This document shows, piece by piece, positions 48,369-60,845 of a stretch of DNA of 64,000 nt (the stretch's first letter is position 1; every line of letters starts with the position of its first letter). The DNA comes from Sitta carolinensis (Eukaryota > Chordata > Aves > Passeriformes > Sittidae). The stretch spans positions 19,379,501 through 19,443,500 of the forward strand of contig CM063288.1 in NCBI GenBank assembly GCA_032173965.1. The letters are read 5' to 3'. The notes beneath the pieces were generated by a model. That model saw only the letters and a program-made list of their open reading frames with translations. It did not search any database and was not told where the DNA came from. Made by a program: the position numbers and the translations under genes.

Positions 48369-50214
48369 TTTTCTTTGATGCTGTATGATCGCTGTATTAA
48401 GAAGTCAATTCTGAGGTACCTGTAATGAGAAGGTATCAAAGCACTTAATTTCAGTCACATCAGTGTCTCTACATTATGATGTTCTAAGCAAGGTAAACTT
48501 AAGAACCTACAGCCTGGACCCTTCTCATAGAAAAGCTCCCAGCAATGAATACTGACATGCTCAGAAGTACTATGAAGTTATTCCAATTGGTAAATTTTCA
48601 AATTTAGAAAACTGCCTTTAAAGGGCAGACATGCTATCAGTGCTACTACTGAAAAGGAAAAGCTGAAGATTTTAACATGCCAGCACTGCATGACTAAGTG
48701 AGGCTTGCTCTCACTAGGCCATAATCCCAAACTGGGGTCCAGGAACTGCCAGAAAATACAAATATTGGTGGTAAAATGAAGTGAGACAGCTTCTAGTCGA
48801 GAAGGTTGATCACCTTTGTATTACAGGATATTGATCAACCACACACCATCAGCTGAAACTGCCATTGCACTAAAGAAAAGCAACCTGATTCCAAATTACA
48901 ATAAAAGATACAGCCTTATCTAATGAAATTTATTAAGTATTCATTTGTTTTCTTAGAATTTGTATACAGTGGTAACAACTACGTACTCTACAACCTACAC
49001 AATTTATTCCAAGCTGAAGTAGACAAACCGCTAGCGATAAAAGTCTTAGTACACAGAAAAAGCCTCATCAAATTCCCTCAACTCAGAGATCAAGGAATTG
49101 TCTAGAAGTCTTGCTTTAGAAGATATAATGATTAACAACTAAAATTATCAATACCTCTAGCAAACTTGAATGCTCTCATTGTAGGCATGATTCCATCAGT
49201 GCAATGTTATCAAGGCAATAACTAGGTCTGTTAAGGAAGGAAAAACTTTATTTGTGTAGCCTGTACAAGGTACTGAAATCATACCATAAAGATGGATATA
49301 GAAGGTTTCCTTTGATATCTGTACAATCCTCTTCTTAGAACAAAAAAACATATAGCATATTGCACTACACTGCTGTCACTGACACTGGAGCAGGTACAAG
49401 GAAAGCTAAAATGAAGTAATTTTAACTTATTATCTGCTATAATAAGAATTTTTTTCTTTCCTATGCAAAATGAAAGAATACAAAAAAAGGTACACATTTT
49501 GCACATGCTATGTATTAAGTACTTTTTGTAATAATGATTTGCTTTATAGCCCCTTTTCAGATACTGCTTTTATTTTTTTTTCCACGTGGCAGGTTGCCTT
49601 TAGAAAGAATTTGCTTCCTACAGTAGTGGCAAGCTAAGCTGCAAGAAGTCAGGATAAAGTAGATACCTGAAAAAAATATAAAAACCTTCAGGTTCAGTTT
49701 CCTGTAAATCCACGTGACACATCCTTTCCCCTTCTCGCGCTGCAAAGGACCTTGCATTCCCTATCATACTGATGGGGAGCCATGATCTCTGTCTAAAACA
49801 GCTTGCGGGAAGCTTACAAATATTTCTCTATTCCACTGAGCAGATGCAAGTGATTTACCACGAACTTTTATACAACTTGTAATCATAGTAAATTCCGATG
49901 TCTTTCAAAAAGTTCATCAATAGAGAACACTGGATCTTTTAAAACATCCAGTTACATAAAGTAAAACCAGAAAATTTGGATCTACTTAAAGAACTATTTC
50001 TAAGATATTCTACTTACTATGCAAAACACACGAGAAGGACAAGAAGGTCTTTAAAATTATTTTTTATCGGTTGAAACACAATAAGCACTTACAAGGCTAT
50101 ATTACAAGTCGCAGTGAGCCAGGAAGTCTTCCAAAAAGGAGAAAATATGGACACTCACCACTCCCCAAGTACAAGAACTACTAGAGATTTAAGTAACTAA
50201 GCCTTAAGAGAGCT

Positions 50215-50720
50215 GCTTGTGCAGTACAGGCACCGAGCCGCCTCAGTTCCTGTGAGCACAGCCGCGGGCAACATAACCCCGCTGTCCCCGGGGAGCAGCG
50301 CTAGCCTCCCGCGGAGAGCCCGCCCGCTCCGTCACTGCGGGGAGTCCCGCCGCAGAAAGAGCCCGGGCAGGGCCGCAGCCGCCAGCCTCGATTCCCGGCC
50401 CGGGGGGCCGCGGGCACGGCTGAGGGGCGCTGCCTGCGGCCCCGGGCGGGCACAGCGCCGGGGCCGGCGGCACGGGGCCGCAGCGAGGGCTCGGCACACG
50501 GCAAACTCCTCCAGCCGGCGCGGTTAAACGAGAAAGCGAAGGAGCCAGAGGCAGCTCCGCAGAACCCGATCCGAGGAGGAGCTCCCAGCTCACCTTTGCG
50601 CAGCACCCTTGCCTCTTCCGAGCCGCAGCCCGCTCGCTCCAGAGGCGGCCGAGCAGCCCCGGCGCTCCACGTGCACTGCCGCTCGCCGTGCGCATGCCCC
50701 GCGGCGCAGCGTTCCCCGCG
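50215..50720 (-). promoter_or_regulatory. FASTKD1: FASTKD1 CpG-island promoter and non-coding exon 1
   Basis: CpG-dense island. On the minus strand a GTGAGC donor begins at 50593, so a non-coding first exon should end at 50594. It would join the acceptor at 48419. Upstream on the minus strand are CACGTG at 50668-50673 and an NRF1-like TGCGCATGC at 50689-50697. The exact transcription start is unknown. Confidence 0.65.
50689..50697. promoter_or_regulatory. NRF1-like site
   Basis: TGCGCATGC matches the core of the palindromic NRF1 consensus (YGCGCAYGCGCR) with a degenerate right end. NRF1 drives many nuclear genes for mitochondrial proteins, which fits FASTKD1. Confidence 0.4.
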
Positions 50721-50861
50721 AGCTGTCAGGGGGCCTGGGGAGAAAGGGAAAAGCCCACCCAGTTAAGACGTTCTACAGGAAATAAAAACAGTAATTAAAA
50801 AGGCCCAAGGTTCATATTGACTATTGCATATTAAATAAAGCAACGTTTTAATAATTAATTC

Positions 50862-50875
50862 GGGGGGGGGGGGGG
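50862..50875 (+). repeat. G14 homopolymer
   Basis: Fourteen G in the FASTKD1-PPIG spacer; reads as a C run upstream of FASTKD1. Confidence 0.9.
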
Positions 50876-51298
50876 ATGGGCGTCTTCCCTGCCTAGGCAA
50901 AGCACAACGGGACTGAAGTTCAGAAGGGTAAAGTTGAAGAGCTAGGCTTCGTTGTACTGGAATTAATGTTATTTTATTTTACAATTTTAAACATTTTTAA
51001 TGCTTTGCAACAACAATAAATTTAAAATTAATGAGTTTTGGAAGACATATCTAACATATCTTCCAACAAGTATGTTGTTTATGTTGAATTAGCTCCAGGT
51101 CATCCTTTTGGACCTTTTCTCACCACCATTGATAGCAGCAGACATTTTGAAAGAATGATAACAATCTCAGATTGCTCTACAGTCTATCCAAAAAAACAGA
51201 AGTAGGACTACTACCATGACCAGTTGTGACCAGCTGTACTGCAGCTGTCTATCAAATGTTTGGGGTTTTAACGTTTTGTCTGTCACCTCCTAATATAT

Positions 51299-52090
51299 TG
51301 TGAAATGAACAGGGCAGGACACCGGACCCCTTTTATGCCTTTATTAGAATCTCAGCTCCGGGGTGAGGGCTCGGGGCTGCACACGCCGCCGCTGCTCCCA
51401 CAAGGTCACCAGAAAGGAGGTGCTTCAGTCCTGTCAATTGTCCCTTGTCAGGCCTGGGGCTTCCTTCCTCACGGGGAGACTGGAAGACTCTGGCTCGTTT
51501 TGTGTAGGGGGTCACCTCAGCCAGGAACTCTCTGGTGATAGTGAGGACCTCGGGTATTCTGTCAGAAGCATGCTGGTCTCTCTGCCCATCAGGTCATGGG
51601 GCTCTTATATTTCCCTTCTCTCTGGTTCATTTGATTTTTGAAGGCTCTCTGTGTCCTCAGACCCCTTTTCACCTCATTTGCATAAGGGGGTTGGCTGTCC
51701 TCCATGCTGGGGGGCAGCGGCAGTGGCCCGACCGAAGGGTAAAGGGGTACAATACCCTGGTAAGGGATAAATACAATTCACACCGGGGTACAGACACTGG
51801 GATTCGTAGAGCTTTAACATTATTAACTTCAGTTCGTAACAAACATTGTAACAACTATTACTCTAAACTCATATAACATTATTAACTGCAGTCAGTCCGC
51901 AGCAAACATTGTAACAACTGTTACTCTCTAACTCATATAACACATTGTAACTTTGACGTTCACAGTCTACTTAAAGGTGGTTTCTCTTTATAACATATCG
52001 GATGCCTATGAATGTGGAACTCGCTCAAACTAATAGAATAAACCCTAAGTTATTTATTACAGGTCTGTGGTGTTTTAGAAAAGGAGCACA
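51299..52090 (-). mobile_element. Putative endogenous-retrovirus solo LTR, minus orientation
   Basis: Read on the minus strand, the segment has the order expected of an LTR. An AT-rich U3 with a 60-base direct repeat comes first, then a TATA-like AATATAAGAG near 51611-51602, a GC-rich R region, AATAAA at 51345-51340, and an end ATTTCACA. The proposed outer bases give TGTG...CACA inverted termini. The flanks TATAT (51294-51298) and TATTT (52091-52095) could be a 5-base target duplication with one mismatch. No gag-pol sequence is adjacent. I cannot name the family, and the right border is uncertain. Confidence 0.5.
51815..51938 (-). repeat. Two-copy direct repeat (about 60 bases) in the putative LTR U3
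   Basis: TAACATTATTAACT begins at 51815 and again at 51874; both copies continue through CAAACATTGTAACAACT and TTACTCT to ACTCATA. A third partial copy (CACATTGTAAC) follows. The copies differ by a few substitutions and a short insertion in copy 2. Duplicated enhancer blocks are typical of retroviral U3. Confidence 0.8.
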
Positions 52091-53036
52091 TATTTTTTTT
52101 TAAACTGGATTAGTAACAATTTTTATTACTGTGGAATTTGTAACTTGGACAGGTTCTGTATCCTCCTGCTAACAAATTCCAGATTACCCCAGCTAGTTTA
52201 CACAGGCATTCAAGCAACAGAACGAGACCCAAACCCTGTCAGGTGAGCTCAAAGGGTGGCACGTAAGGTACCTCTTTCAAGAATGTCAGGCCTTGTGCAA
52301 ACTCACATAACAATTCCAAGGCATCTGAGAGAAAAACTGTGGCAGAAAACAATTCCATGTTCATATGAAGGAGACTTCTGTACATCACGCAGATTTTTCA
52401 TTTACAAGATGCTGAACTTTTCACTTTTTACTTGTGAAGTACATTTGCATAAAATAAAACAATGCCTAAACAAAATTTAAAATGCTAGATAAAAACATGT
52501 TAAATTTTAAATTGGAAACATAGGGGAGGAAAGCGAGACTGAAGAAAGCGTGCTGTGCTGAAGCCAGTGTTGATTTACAGAACAGATGTTCACTCAGCAG
52601 CTTCTTCAGGATTTCAGAACTCACAGGCGTCAGTTTCACATTTTTATTTTTTTTACAGAAAACCATAAGGAGATCATTGGGTTTTCTACTTCTAACAAAC
52701 TTCTCATCAGCCAGTCACGTAACTTCCATTACTTCCCATTATGTATGTGATTACTGACCCAAACGCCTCCTGGTTTGAATTAAAACCCATCAAAGGAGGT
52801 ACATACTTCAGTGCCAGTCTTAGCTAATTTTGAAGGTGCTCACAATTTTAGGCATTGTCATAAACGCTCATTCCTTAGTTTTAAGATAAATTAACTTTGA
52901 ATTGCAGTATGTACATACAAGATACTACTATCAGTTTGGGGTTTTTTTGCGCAGTTGGCCTAAATTCCCATTTTAATTCTTTACAAGCCCTAGCGAGGTA
53001 AACCCTGCTGGAGGAGCCCTGAGAGCTTCCAGCACC
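52091..53036. other. Spacer between the LTR and the PPIG CpG island
   Basis: AT-rich sequence with no open frame or repeat I can identify. Confidence 0.6.
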
Positions 53037-53049
53037 GTGCAGGTCGGTT

Positions 53050-53960
53050 CATTTACCAACCCTTGGCCGTTTCGCGGGCTCATCGCTAAGGCGCCCGCCG
53101 CTGTCCGCCGGCGGGAAGACCAGGGCTATTCTCGAGCACTTTTGGCTAGCAAGGGCCCGTGTACCTGCCGCGCTCCAGCTCTCCGGCTCCTTCCCGCGCC
53201 CGCCCGGGCCTGGGGCGGCGGGGGCCGCGGGAGGGGCGGGGCGCCGCTGACGAGCCCGAGGAGGCGGGCGCCCCCTCCCCCAGCCGCTCGGGCTCCTCGC
53301 GAGCGGCCCAGGCCGCCGGGCTGGGCTGTGCCGCTGCTCCGACCCCTCGCCCCCTGCGCGGGCCGGGGCAACGCCGCTCCCGCCGCCGCTCTCCCCCGCC
53401 CGCCCCCGGCGCGCCGCCCCCGGGTCTCCGCTCCCGCCCTGTCCGCCACTGACGCAGTCCGTGCCGCACTCGCTCCAACATGGCGGCAGCGCGGCGCTGA
53501 GCAGCGCGGGGCTACAAGGGCCGCCAGCGGGTGAGTGCCGGCCTCGCCGCCGGGCAGCGCCGGGCGCCGGCGCGGCCGAGTGCGGGTCATCGCCTGGGCC
53601 GCGGCGGGGTCTGGGCGCACGGAGGAGGAGGAGGAGGTCGCAAAACCGCGGGGCCCGAGCCTCGGTCACGGCGCGGGTAGGAGCTCCGGCCCCTCCCGGG
53701 CGGCCCGGCCGCCGCTTCGGAGCGGGCCTGGGGCGGCCGCCCGCGCTACTTCCTCGCACACGTCCCTCGCAAGGCCCGGCCGCCTGCGTGCGGAGGGCAG
53801 GCGGACCGTGGCGCTCGACGCATCCCGGGTGAGGGAGGGAAGGGGTGTGAGGAGCTGCGAGCGCGGCCCGAGGCAGGCGGGAGCGGCGGGGGTGGGAGAA
53901 CGGCGCACGGGGCCTGGCGCACATCGCGCCCGGGGTCGGGTCTGCCATGCCGATTGTGCC
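53050..53960 (+). promoter_or_regulatory. PPIG: PPIG CpG-island promoter with YY1 site
   Basis: A 0.9-kb CpG-dense island with many GC boxes and no TATA box. CAACATGGCGGCAGC (53477-53491) matches the YY1 motif, which in CpG-island genes usually lies just downstream of the transcription start. Long open frames on both strands here reflect the lack of AT-rich stop codons, not coding. Confidence 0.7.
53470..53530 (+). other. PPIG: PPIG non-coding exon 1 (approximate 5' end)
   Basis: A strong donor GTGAGT begins at 53531, after CCGCCAGCGG. The next coding exon has its acceptor at 60826, so a 7.3-kb first intron is implied. The exon carries a six-codon upstream ORF (ATG at 53480, TGA ending 53500). 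The 5' end is a guess placed near the YY1 motif; further leader exons in the intron are possible. Confidence 0.5.
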
Positions 53961-54803
53961 TCTCCGCCGCCTGGCTAACCGCGGGTCTGTGGCCGTAGCG
54001 AGCGCCCTGGTCGGGCTCGAGTGCTGCTGGGGAGTTTGAATGAATCTTCCCTCCTCCCTTAGACGAGGAAGGAACGGGGCTGTCTGCGCGCCACATGTAC
54101 TACCCTCTGCAGGCCTCTCCTAGAGAAGTGGAGCCTGCAGCAGCTACCGTGTCTGGCAGGATACTCCTCTGCGTCTCTTTTAGGGATTTCCTAAGGCCTT
54201 TCCAAAGAGTTTTATGAGTATTGAGTTTCAGGCTCATTTTGTTTGCAGCCATGAGCAAACTATAAATACTGCGTATATAGGGAGGGTACTTTGAGGTCCT
54301 GAAGAGGCTTTGAGAGACTTAAGAGACTTAAAGGAAATAGTTCTCTGAAACTGTGGACAAAATATCTGTTGAAGTGCTAAACATTGCCTTTAAGTTCAGT
54401 CATAGTTAGAAAATTTATCAATAATGAAAATCAATTTGGCCGGTAGTTTCCTAATGTTTGACTGGTTAATTATATTTAGTAGTCATCTGAGACCTGTTTT
54501 AAGAGAAGCATCAGACCATTATCTTGCATATAGTCTTATTTTCTAAGATATATTTTTTCTGATAGAGTATTTTGAAGGTTGCTTAGGTTTTTTCTACATT
54601 GCCAGCAGAAGAAGCTGTTTTTTGGACAAGAATAAATGTTACTAGGGTGTGTGTTTGTTTGGCTGGTTTTGGGGGGTTTTATCTTGGTTTTTTACTTCAT
54701 CTTTTTACCACCATTTTGTTTCACTATTCCCATTGCATTGGGGTCCAGCATGGCTCAGATTTTTAGGTGTTACTATGATAAAAATATGGCAACAATTTGT
54801 AAG

Positions 54804-54841
54804 ATAGACATGATTTAGTTTTAGACATGATTTAGACATGA
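54804..54841 (+). repeat. Three copies of AGACATGA
   Basis: Short irregular tandem repeat in PPIG intron 1. Confidence 0.7.
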
Positions 54842-57800
54842 AGCATTAGTTTGTCTAAACTCACAGAGCTTGATTTATGAGTTTGTAAAAATTTTTTATA
54901 AGTAATTCAGAAATAATGTCGCTTCCTGTACGTGAAGTAGATCTGAAGGGTAGCAGCATCAGTAGTACTCTGAGAGCACCTTTTGGGACTGTATTTCTCA
55001 TTAAGACTTCCCACTCTTTCAGTCCTTTTCTGTGAAACTAACATTATTGTTTTAATTAGCTAGCAGTCATCAAGCTGCTATCAAGAAAAGATTTCCCTCA
55101 TAAGTTCTCAGAAGATCTGGGGATGATGAGGGAATTTAGAGTGAAGAATATGTAATGGAGTGGAGGATTTACTGTGTTGCAGCATGATTTTTCCGCTATC
55201 AGTTCACTCCTCCATGTGATGGTAATTTAGGAACCAGCTTCCATTTGGAAGCAGAGTCATTGAGTGCCAGGGAAAATATGTGGCCATCTTCTAATCTAGT
55301 GAGGTTTGGGTCAGTGGTTGGGATGAAGCACTGAAGGGATCTAGAGGCGTAGAGAAAGGGGTAGAACACGGGAATAAAAGATGACACAGCAACGTTTTTT
55401 TTGGTTATGGTTTACAAATATGGGTTGGCATTCAGAGCTGTCTCCTACTGTTGCATGGTTGTTAACAGGTAGGAGAGGTATCCACTGCTCAAGTTCATTT
55501 TGTGATTTACCTGAGTTAGCGATTGCACCCTCTAAAAGTTTTTTTTTTCCCTTTCGTACAAAGCATAAACTTGCCTTTTCTTAGGATTTTTTAAGTTTTG
55601 AAATAAAAGGTTCAGGCCTATTTAAATTCACACCAACAAGTGCACTTATTTGTGTACAGACCTGACAAAAATACCTGTATGTTTTCACAAATCATAACTC
55701 AGGAAATAAAGTACTTTCTGTGTAAATTAAATAATAGAAAATCATGATTAAGACTTGACAACAGAGATTTTAGTTGCAAGTGACAAGACTGGCGTTGGTT
55801 ATTTTATTATTTTTTGTTGTAGGTATCCCTTTTCTAGAAAAGTAAAGGGGATGATTCAGTAGGAACTTATATTTCTGTGTAAACAGTTTCAGATGTTACT
55901 GCCTTCTCAGCTGACTCTTATGCTCTCCCAGCTGTGTTAAAACTGGGTGTGCATTCCTTATACTTCAGTACAAGAAGACTAAATTAATGTTCATAATTGA
56001 AAAAAATCATACTGAAAGCGATGTTCAGTGATTTACTGGTGCGGTAGGGTTAGGAGTATGTACTGAATATTTAGTCAGGACCTATCTAAGGGTGATATTT
56101 TCTTAAGTCTCTCTTGCCTCATGTCTGTGGAAGACAAGGGTTGAAATTGTCATGTGTCCGATTTCCTTTTTCAGAGGGAAACAAATCCTATGTCAGTAGT
56201 CCAGTAGAGACTTGTTGTAGAGGAGGAGGCCTAGTGAAAGTGATTTCAATCCCTTTTTGCTTGCAAGAATGTTGAAAGTTTTATTTTATGGTTGGTTTTT
56301 CTTTTGGAGGGACACTCAGATTGAAAGCTTATAACCCATGATTTTTAATGATGACTAGAAAATCTTCCTGCATAAATTTTGTAGTCCTGTGTAGAAAGCA
56401 GATTTTTCTTCTTTTCTTGTAGGTCTGTTCAATTCATGTGCTTGCAAAGACATCATCCTAAATCTGAAATGTGTTCTAGTGTAGCACCTTATTCCTAAAT
56501 TTGACAACGAAAGTCCTGTGCTGCTGATTAGTGAAATGAAAAAAAAAAAAAAAATTTCCTTAGATGTCATTGCTGCTAATTCAGAGTTTTCAAATCATAA
56601 AGTACAGAGGAAAAGATGGTGGTGTTTGGGAAAAATGCTAAGGAAATTATGGAGATTGGGGATTGATCTGTTCAGGTTTTTGTTGTTCACTTCTTTGGTA
56701 TCATGCTAACACAGCTGCAAGCTCTGTCACAGGAATGGAACTATGAACAAATTTTCCTGTCTCCTATTTGATAATCTTGAAGTCACTTCTAGTTTAATCT
56801 ATACTGGAAAAAACTTGTTACTTTTTTAGTCTGTGCCTCTGCCATCACTTTATTCTGATATGTGCTGCTGCCGTATCTTTCTGTGGAGGGGGGAGGAAAG
56901 GGTGATTTTTATGCAGACAGGTAGCCACTTGTATGCAATCTAAACATGTGGGTGTAGGAACCCTCTGTTGTAGTTGTCCCACATTTATGTTGTCTTCAAG
57001 TGACTGCACTCACAGCATTTAAGAGTATATGTCCTGTGTTCACTTTGTGCATTTGCGTTTTCTGAATGCAAAGTTTTGCTTTATAATACATTTTTGAAGG
57101 TTCTACACACCTGTCTTTGAAATATGTATCAATGTAGTCTTGCTGCCTTTGTAGATGGTGGGAAACAAAATGCTAAGAGTGTGAATTTATGTACTTTATT
57201 GTTCACTTCATTTGGATATTGAATGAAGATCAGTGCAGGTAATTAATTGTAAGTTGATGCAAGGAAACACATACAAAGGCAGAGTAAAGGAGAAAAAATC
57301 TGGAAGAACTGGTGATGCAAGGGAAGGAAGTGGAGGAATGGGACACAATATGTCTTTTTCCTAGTAAATATATCTTTGCTTACTACTCTGTCCTGTTCTG
57401 GGACTGAAACAAATCAATAGTTCAGCACAGTTGTAAAGAAGGTTGTTTTTTCCCTCCTTTAAAACTGGGAAATACTGCTGTATTGGTGCTTGCTGTCACC
57501 TTCTTTCGGATTCAGGAAATGCTGATACTCAGTTGATGTGCATCTGTGAGTGCTTTCTAGCCTGTTCAGTCAAAAGGTTCTAGTATGCATTAAAAAGTAT
57601 TATTACCAGATCCCTGCTAGCACAGGTGATTTTGGAAACTAAATTCCCCAGGATGCGTTTTTTAATCATATCAACAAATATCAGTGATAATCCCTGGTGG
57701 AAAGATTCCTGTGAACAGTTTGGGACAGTTGCCTTTTTCCATTGGCATAAATCATTTTGAAGAAGAGCTGCTGGCAGCCTGGCCTTGAGCTGGCTGGCTT

Positions 57801-59399
57801 TAGCCTGGTTTGGAATAATGAGGCTGATGGAGGTGTGAAGTAATGTGAACCCTGAGGGACACAGTTGGTGAAATGCTGGTTATGGATGCATCTGTTCTGA
57901 CAAGACTAAGTACTTTTGGTGTATTTGTCAACAAATACCAATATGCTCTAAGGTGAACTGTAATTCTACTTTCAGACAGAAACAAGCCCTTTTTTAAGAC
58001 ATGCTGAAGTGATGTTCTAGGTGCTTGGGTTGGCTTTGGGGTTTTTTTTTGTCATAGGTTCTACTTAGACTTAGTAAGAGCCTCTTCAAACAGAAGGTGA
58101 TTGAAAATGATGAAGGACTTGAAAATTTCAGAGTAGTACTTGGGCTTTTATTTTGTACTTTCTTAGAGTTTTGGAAAGAAAAAGTGAGCTGACTTACCAA
58201 GATTGTCCTGCATAGCACATGTTTTGAATGTATGTATAGTAAGCATCTTTTGGGTTGACATCAAATACATATTCCTTTCTCTAGTGAAATTCCATCAAAT
58301 TCATAATTAAAAAATGCAAGGTATTGAGGATTAAGAATATCCATGTTCTAACTGAAAATAAATTTTGAGAGAGAAATAGCACAAGTCATTTAAGCCCTAT
58401 TGTTACCAGACATGTAGTGCTACTGAGCTTATAATTTTCTGACTTCGTTGATTTTTTTTTTACTTTATTCTTGGCATATTTTTGGTTTTTTCTCTGTTGA
58501 TTTTGTATTTAACATTCAGACCCCCGGTACTTGCTTTTAATACAGACAGGATTTAAATGATCAGTATGTAGAAGATTGTGTTTGGTGTTACATACTACAT
58601 GAATAGAAATTATTACTTTAAAGGGTCATTTGTAACTTGGTGGTTTGCCCTGTAGCACACCAGGAAAAGGTCTGGCTGAAATACCAGGGCAAAGGATACT
58701 TAAGTATGTTGGAGAAGAAACTCTCCCTGGACTTGTGAGATAGGTAGGATAAATGTCACTGATCTCTTAGCCTGGTTTTCTAGGCACCATGAGCTTGAGA
58801 GGGAGACACATGTGCTTGGCCTGCTGTTTGTCTGTTCAGGGGGTTCATACGGACCCATTGCCATTCATGTAATTTAGAATCAAATGTAGCAGATATTTAG
58901 GGGATATTATTGGAGGATATTAGGGAAAGCTCAGGATACACTGGAGGTAATGGTTAGAATGTGGACTAACTTTGTTTGTTATGCTGTTCATGAAACAATG
59001 CAGAGGTGCTTTTTCTCTCCCATCCTCTGCAAAACAGTTAAAAATTGACTGACATAGGTATATTTATATTTCTTTCACAACTTAGCCTTAGTCGTTATCA
59101 GTGTTTGAAATAAAAATTGTGTCATGTATTAAGATAGTTGTCATTTATTTTGGCCAAAATACTGTATATACATGTTAAGGCATACGTCTACATTTCTCAA
59201 GCAAACCGCTTGTAAAGCAGGAAATTCCTTCTCTCTTAAGCACTAGAATGAAATGCTTAAAGTTTGGGTACAAGCACGATCAGTTGTGGTACTGATGCTC
59301 CGTAGAGGTCTCAGTTCAGTTAAAACTGGCAGTTCTAGCACCAAGCAATAGTTATTATAGCATTTATTATGGAAGGCTTCCTTGAGAAGTACCCCATGC

Positions 59400-59635
59400 A
59401 GCCGTGCAGTGTGTTGTGCCGCTGACAGCGAGTGGCTGTGCTGTGGCTGGTGTCGGTTCTGAAAGCAGCCTGGCCGCTCCCGCCTATCCGCTCCCCTGCC
59501 CTGGCCACAGCCGCCTGCCTTGCCCGGCTCGCAGGCTGGGCACCAGGGTGGTCACCTGGGCAGCCTCCTGCCAACCTGATGGCGTCGAGGTTGTCAGCTA
59601 TGGGCATCTTCTCTGCTTGTTTCTCTGCCGCCTAC
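59400..59635. other. GC-rich block of unknown origin in PPIG intron 1
   Basis: About 235 GC-rich bases with sharp edges in an AT-rich intron. Open frames on both strands (up to 90 codons) resemble no family I know. On the minus strand an AATAAA (59368-59363) lies just beyond the block, so an LTR or retrocopied exon in minus orientation is possible. Confidence 0.4.
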
Positions 59636-60360
59636 AGAATTGGTTGTACTAATAGGAGAGAAATGCTACTCCAAGTAGACTAAGATAAGAATGCTGCTTT
59701 GGACCAATGTCTGGCTTCTGTGTATGAATGTATTTGTTACATACCTAGAGAATATCTAGTGAGATTCTGCATTTTTCAGCATCTCATCATACTAAAAATC
59801 ACATGAATAATGAACTACTGAGTGGTGTTTCATTTAAGCCTGTCCTGCATTTTTCTTGTGATTTTTGCTGTGTAATCTTAGCAAAATGTTAGGAGTGACA
59901 GCACAAGTAGAGAGAATATAGACTAACACAATTACACTGCTGTCTTGATTTTTTACAGCCTCTTGTCCATATGCTGAGAGTGACAGATGGTGACAATTGA
60001 ATTTTTCAACAGTGTTCTGTGGTACAGTTATGAGTGAAGCTTTAGGAGAGATGTGTGCAGTATGTCAGCTAGGTTTGAGCCATGTTTTCTGACAATAAAA
60101 AAATAATCAGGACTAAAAATGTATGGATTATATTCCAGATTCTGGAAAAAGTACTCCTGTCTTAGAGATCCTTTTGCTTTTTTATTGTTTGGGGCTTTTT
60201 TCTCCCAGTCTGAAGTAAGTCAGCAAGGATAGGACACCATGCATCTACATAAATTTTACATACATTTTAAATGTTACCAGGTAGAAAGAAACAATGAAAA
60301 GCCAAAATAATTTCATTTAGCAGCAGTTGTGCAAAAGCTACACACTTGGGGGTTATTTTA

Positions 60361-60441
60361 GGTTTTTGGTTGATTGATTTTGGGTTTTTTTGTTTGTTTC
60401 TTTTTTTTTGTTTGTTTGTTTTTTTTTTTGTTTTTTTTTTA
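60361..60441 (+). repeat. T-rich / TTTG simple repeat
   Basis: Interrupted GTTT and T-homopolymer sequence about 0.4 kb upstream of the first PPIG coding exon. Confidence 0.85.
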
Positions 60442-60845
60442 AATGGTTTGGATCCTAATTGAAGCAATGCCTGGTAACTGCCATGACAGGAATATGGGAA
60501 ATATTGAATTCTGAAAATTGAATGCTAAAGTCTTGCCCATACCTCACAGGATCTTTTCCTTTTCTATTTCCCCACCTGAAGTATGGCACTCAAGTTTAAA
60601 TTTAATGTTATTGCAGCAAACATGAAGAAAATCACTCATTTGGGGCTACAACACATGAAAATTACGTAAAATACTTGGCATTTTCTGAACTTCTAAACAA
60701 TGTTTATTTTTGTTGTTGAGGGGGTGGTTATTTACTTTTCTGCAATTTTTATTGACTTTTGTATTGACTTACACGTGATTTCAGTACACAGAAGGAAAAA
60801 CTAAATTTTAATTTTATTACTTACAGTATTTAGACTTCTGAAGCC

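Larger units (their letters stand above)
53531..60826 (+). other. PPIG intron 1
   Basis: AT-rich intron. Apart from the GC-rich block at 59.4 kb and T-rich simple sequence at 60.4 kb, I recognise nothing in it. Confidence 0.5.

Noticed and set aside
53049..53948. 299-codon open frame on the minus strand, with several other long frames on both strands of the same island
   Set aside because: Composition is Pro/Arg/Ala/Gly-rich in every frame, as expected from CpG-island DNA with few AT-rich stop codons. No domain is recognised and the region is a promoter.
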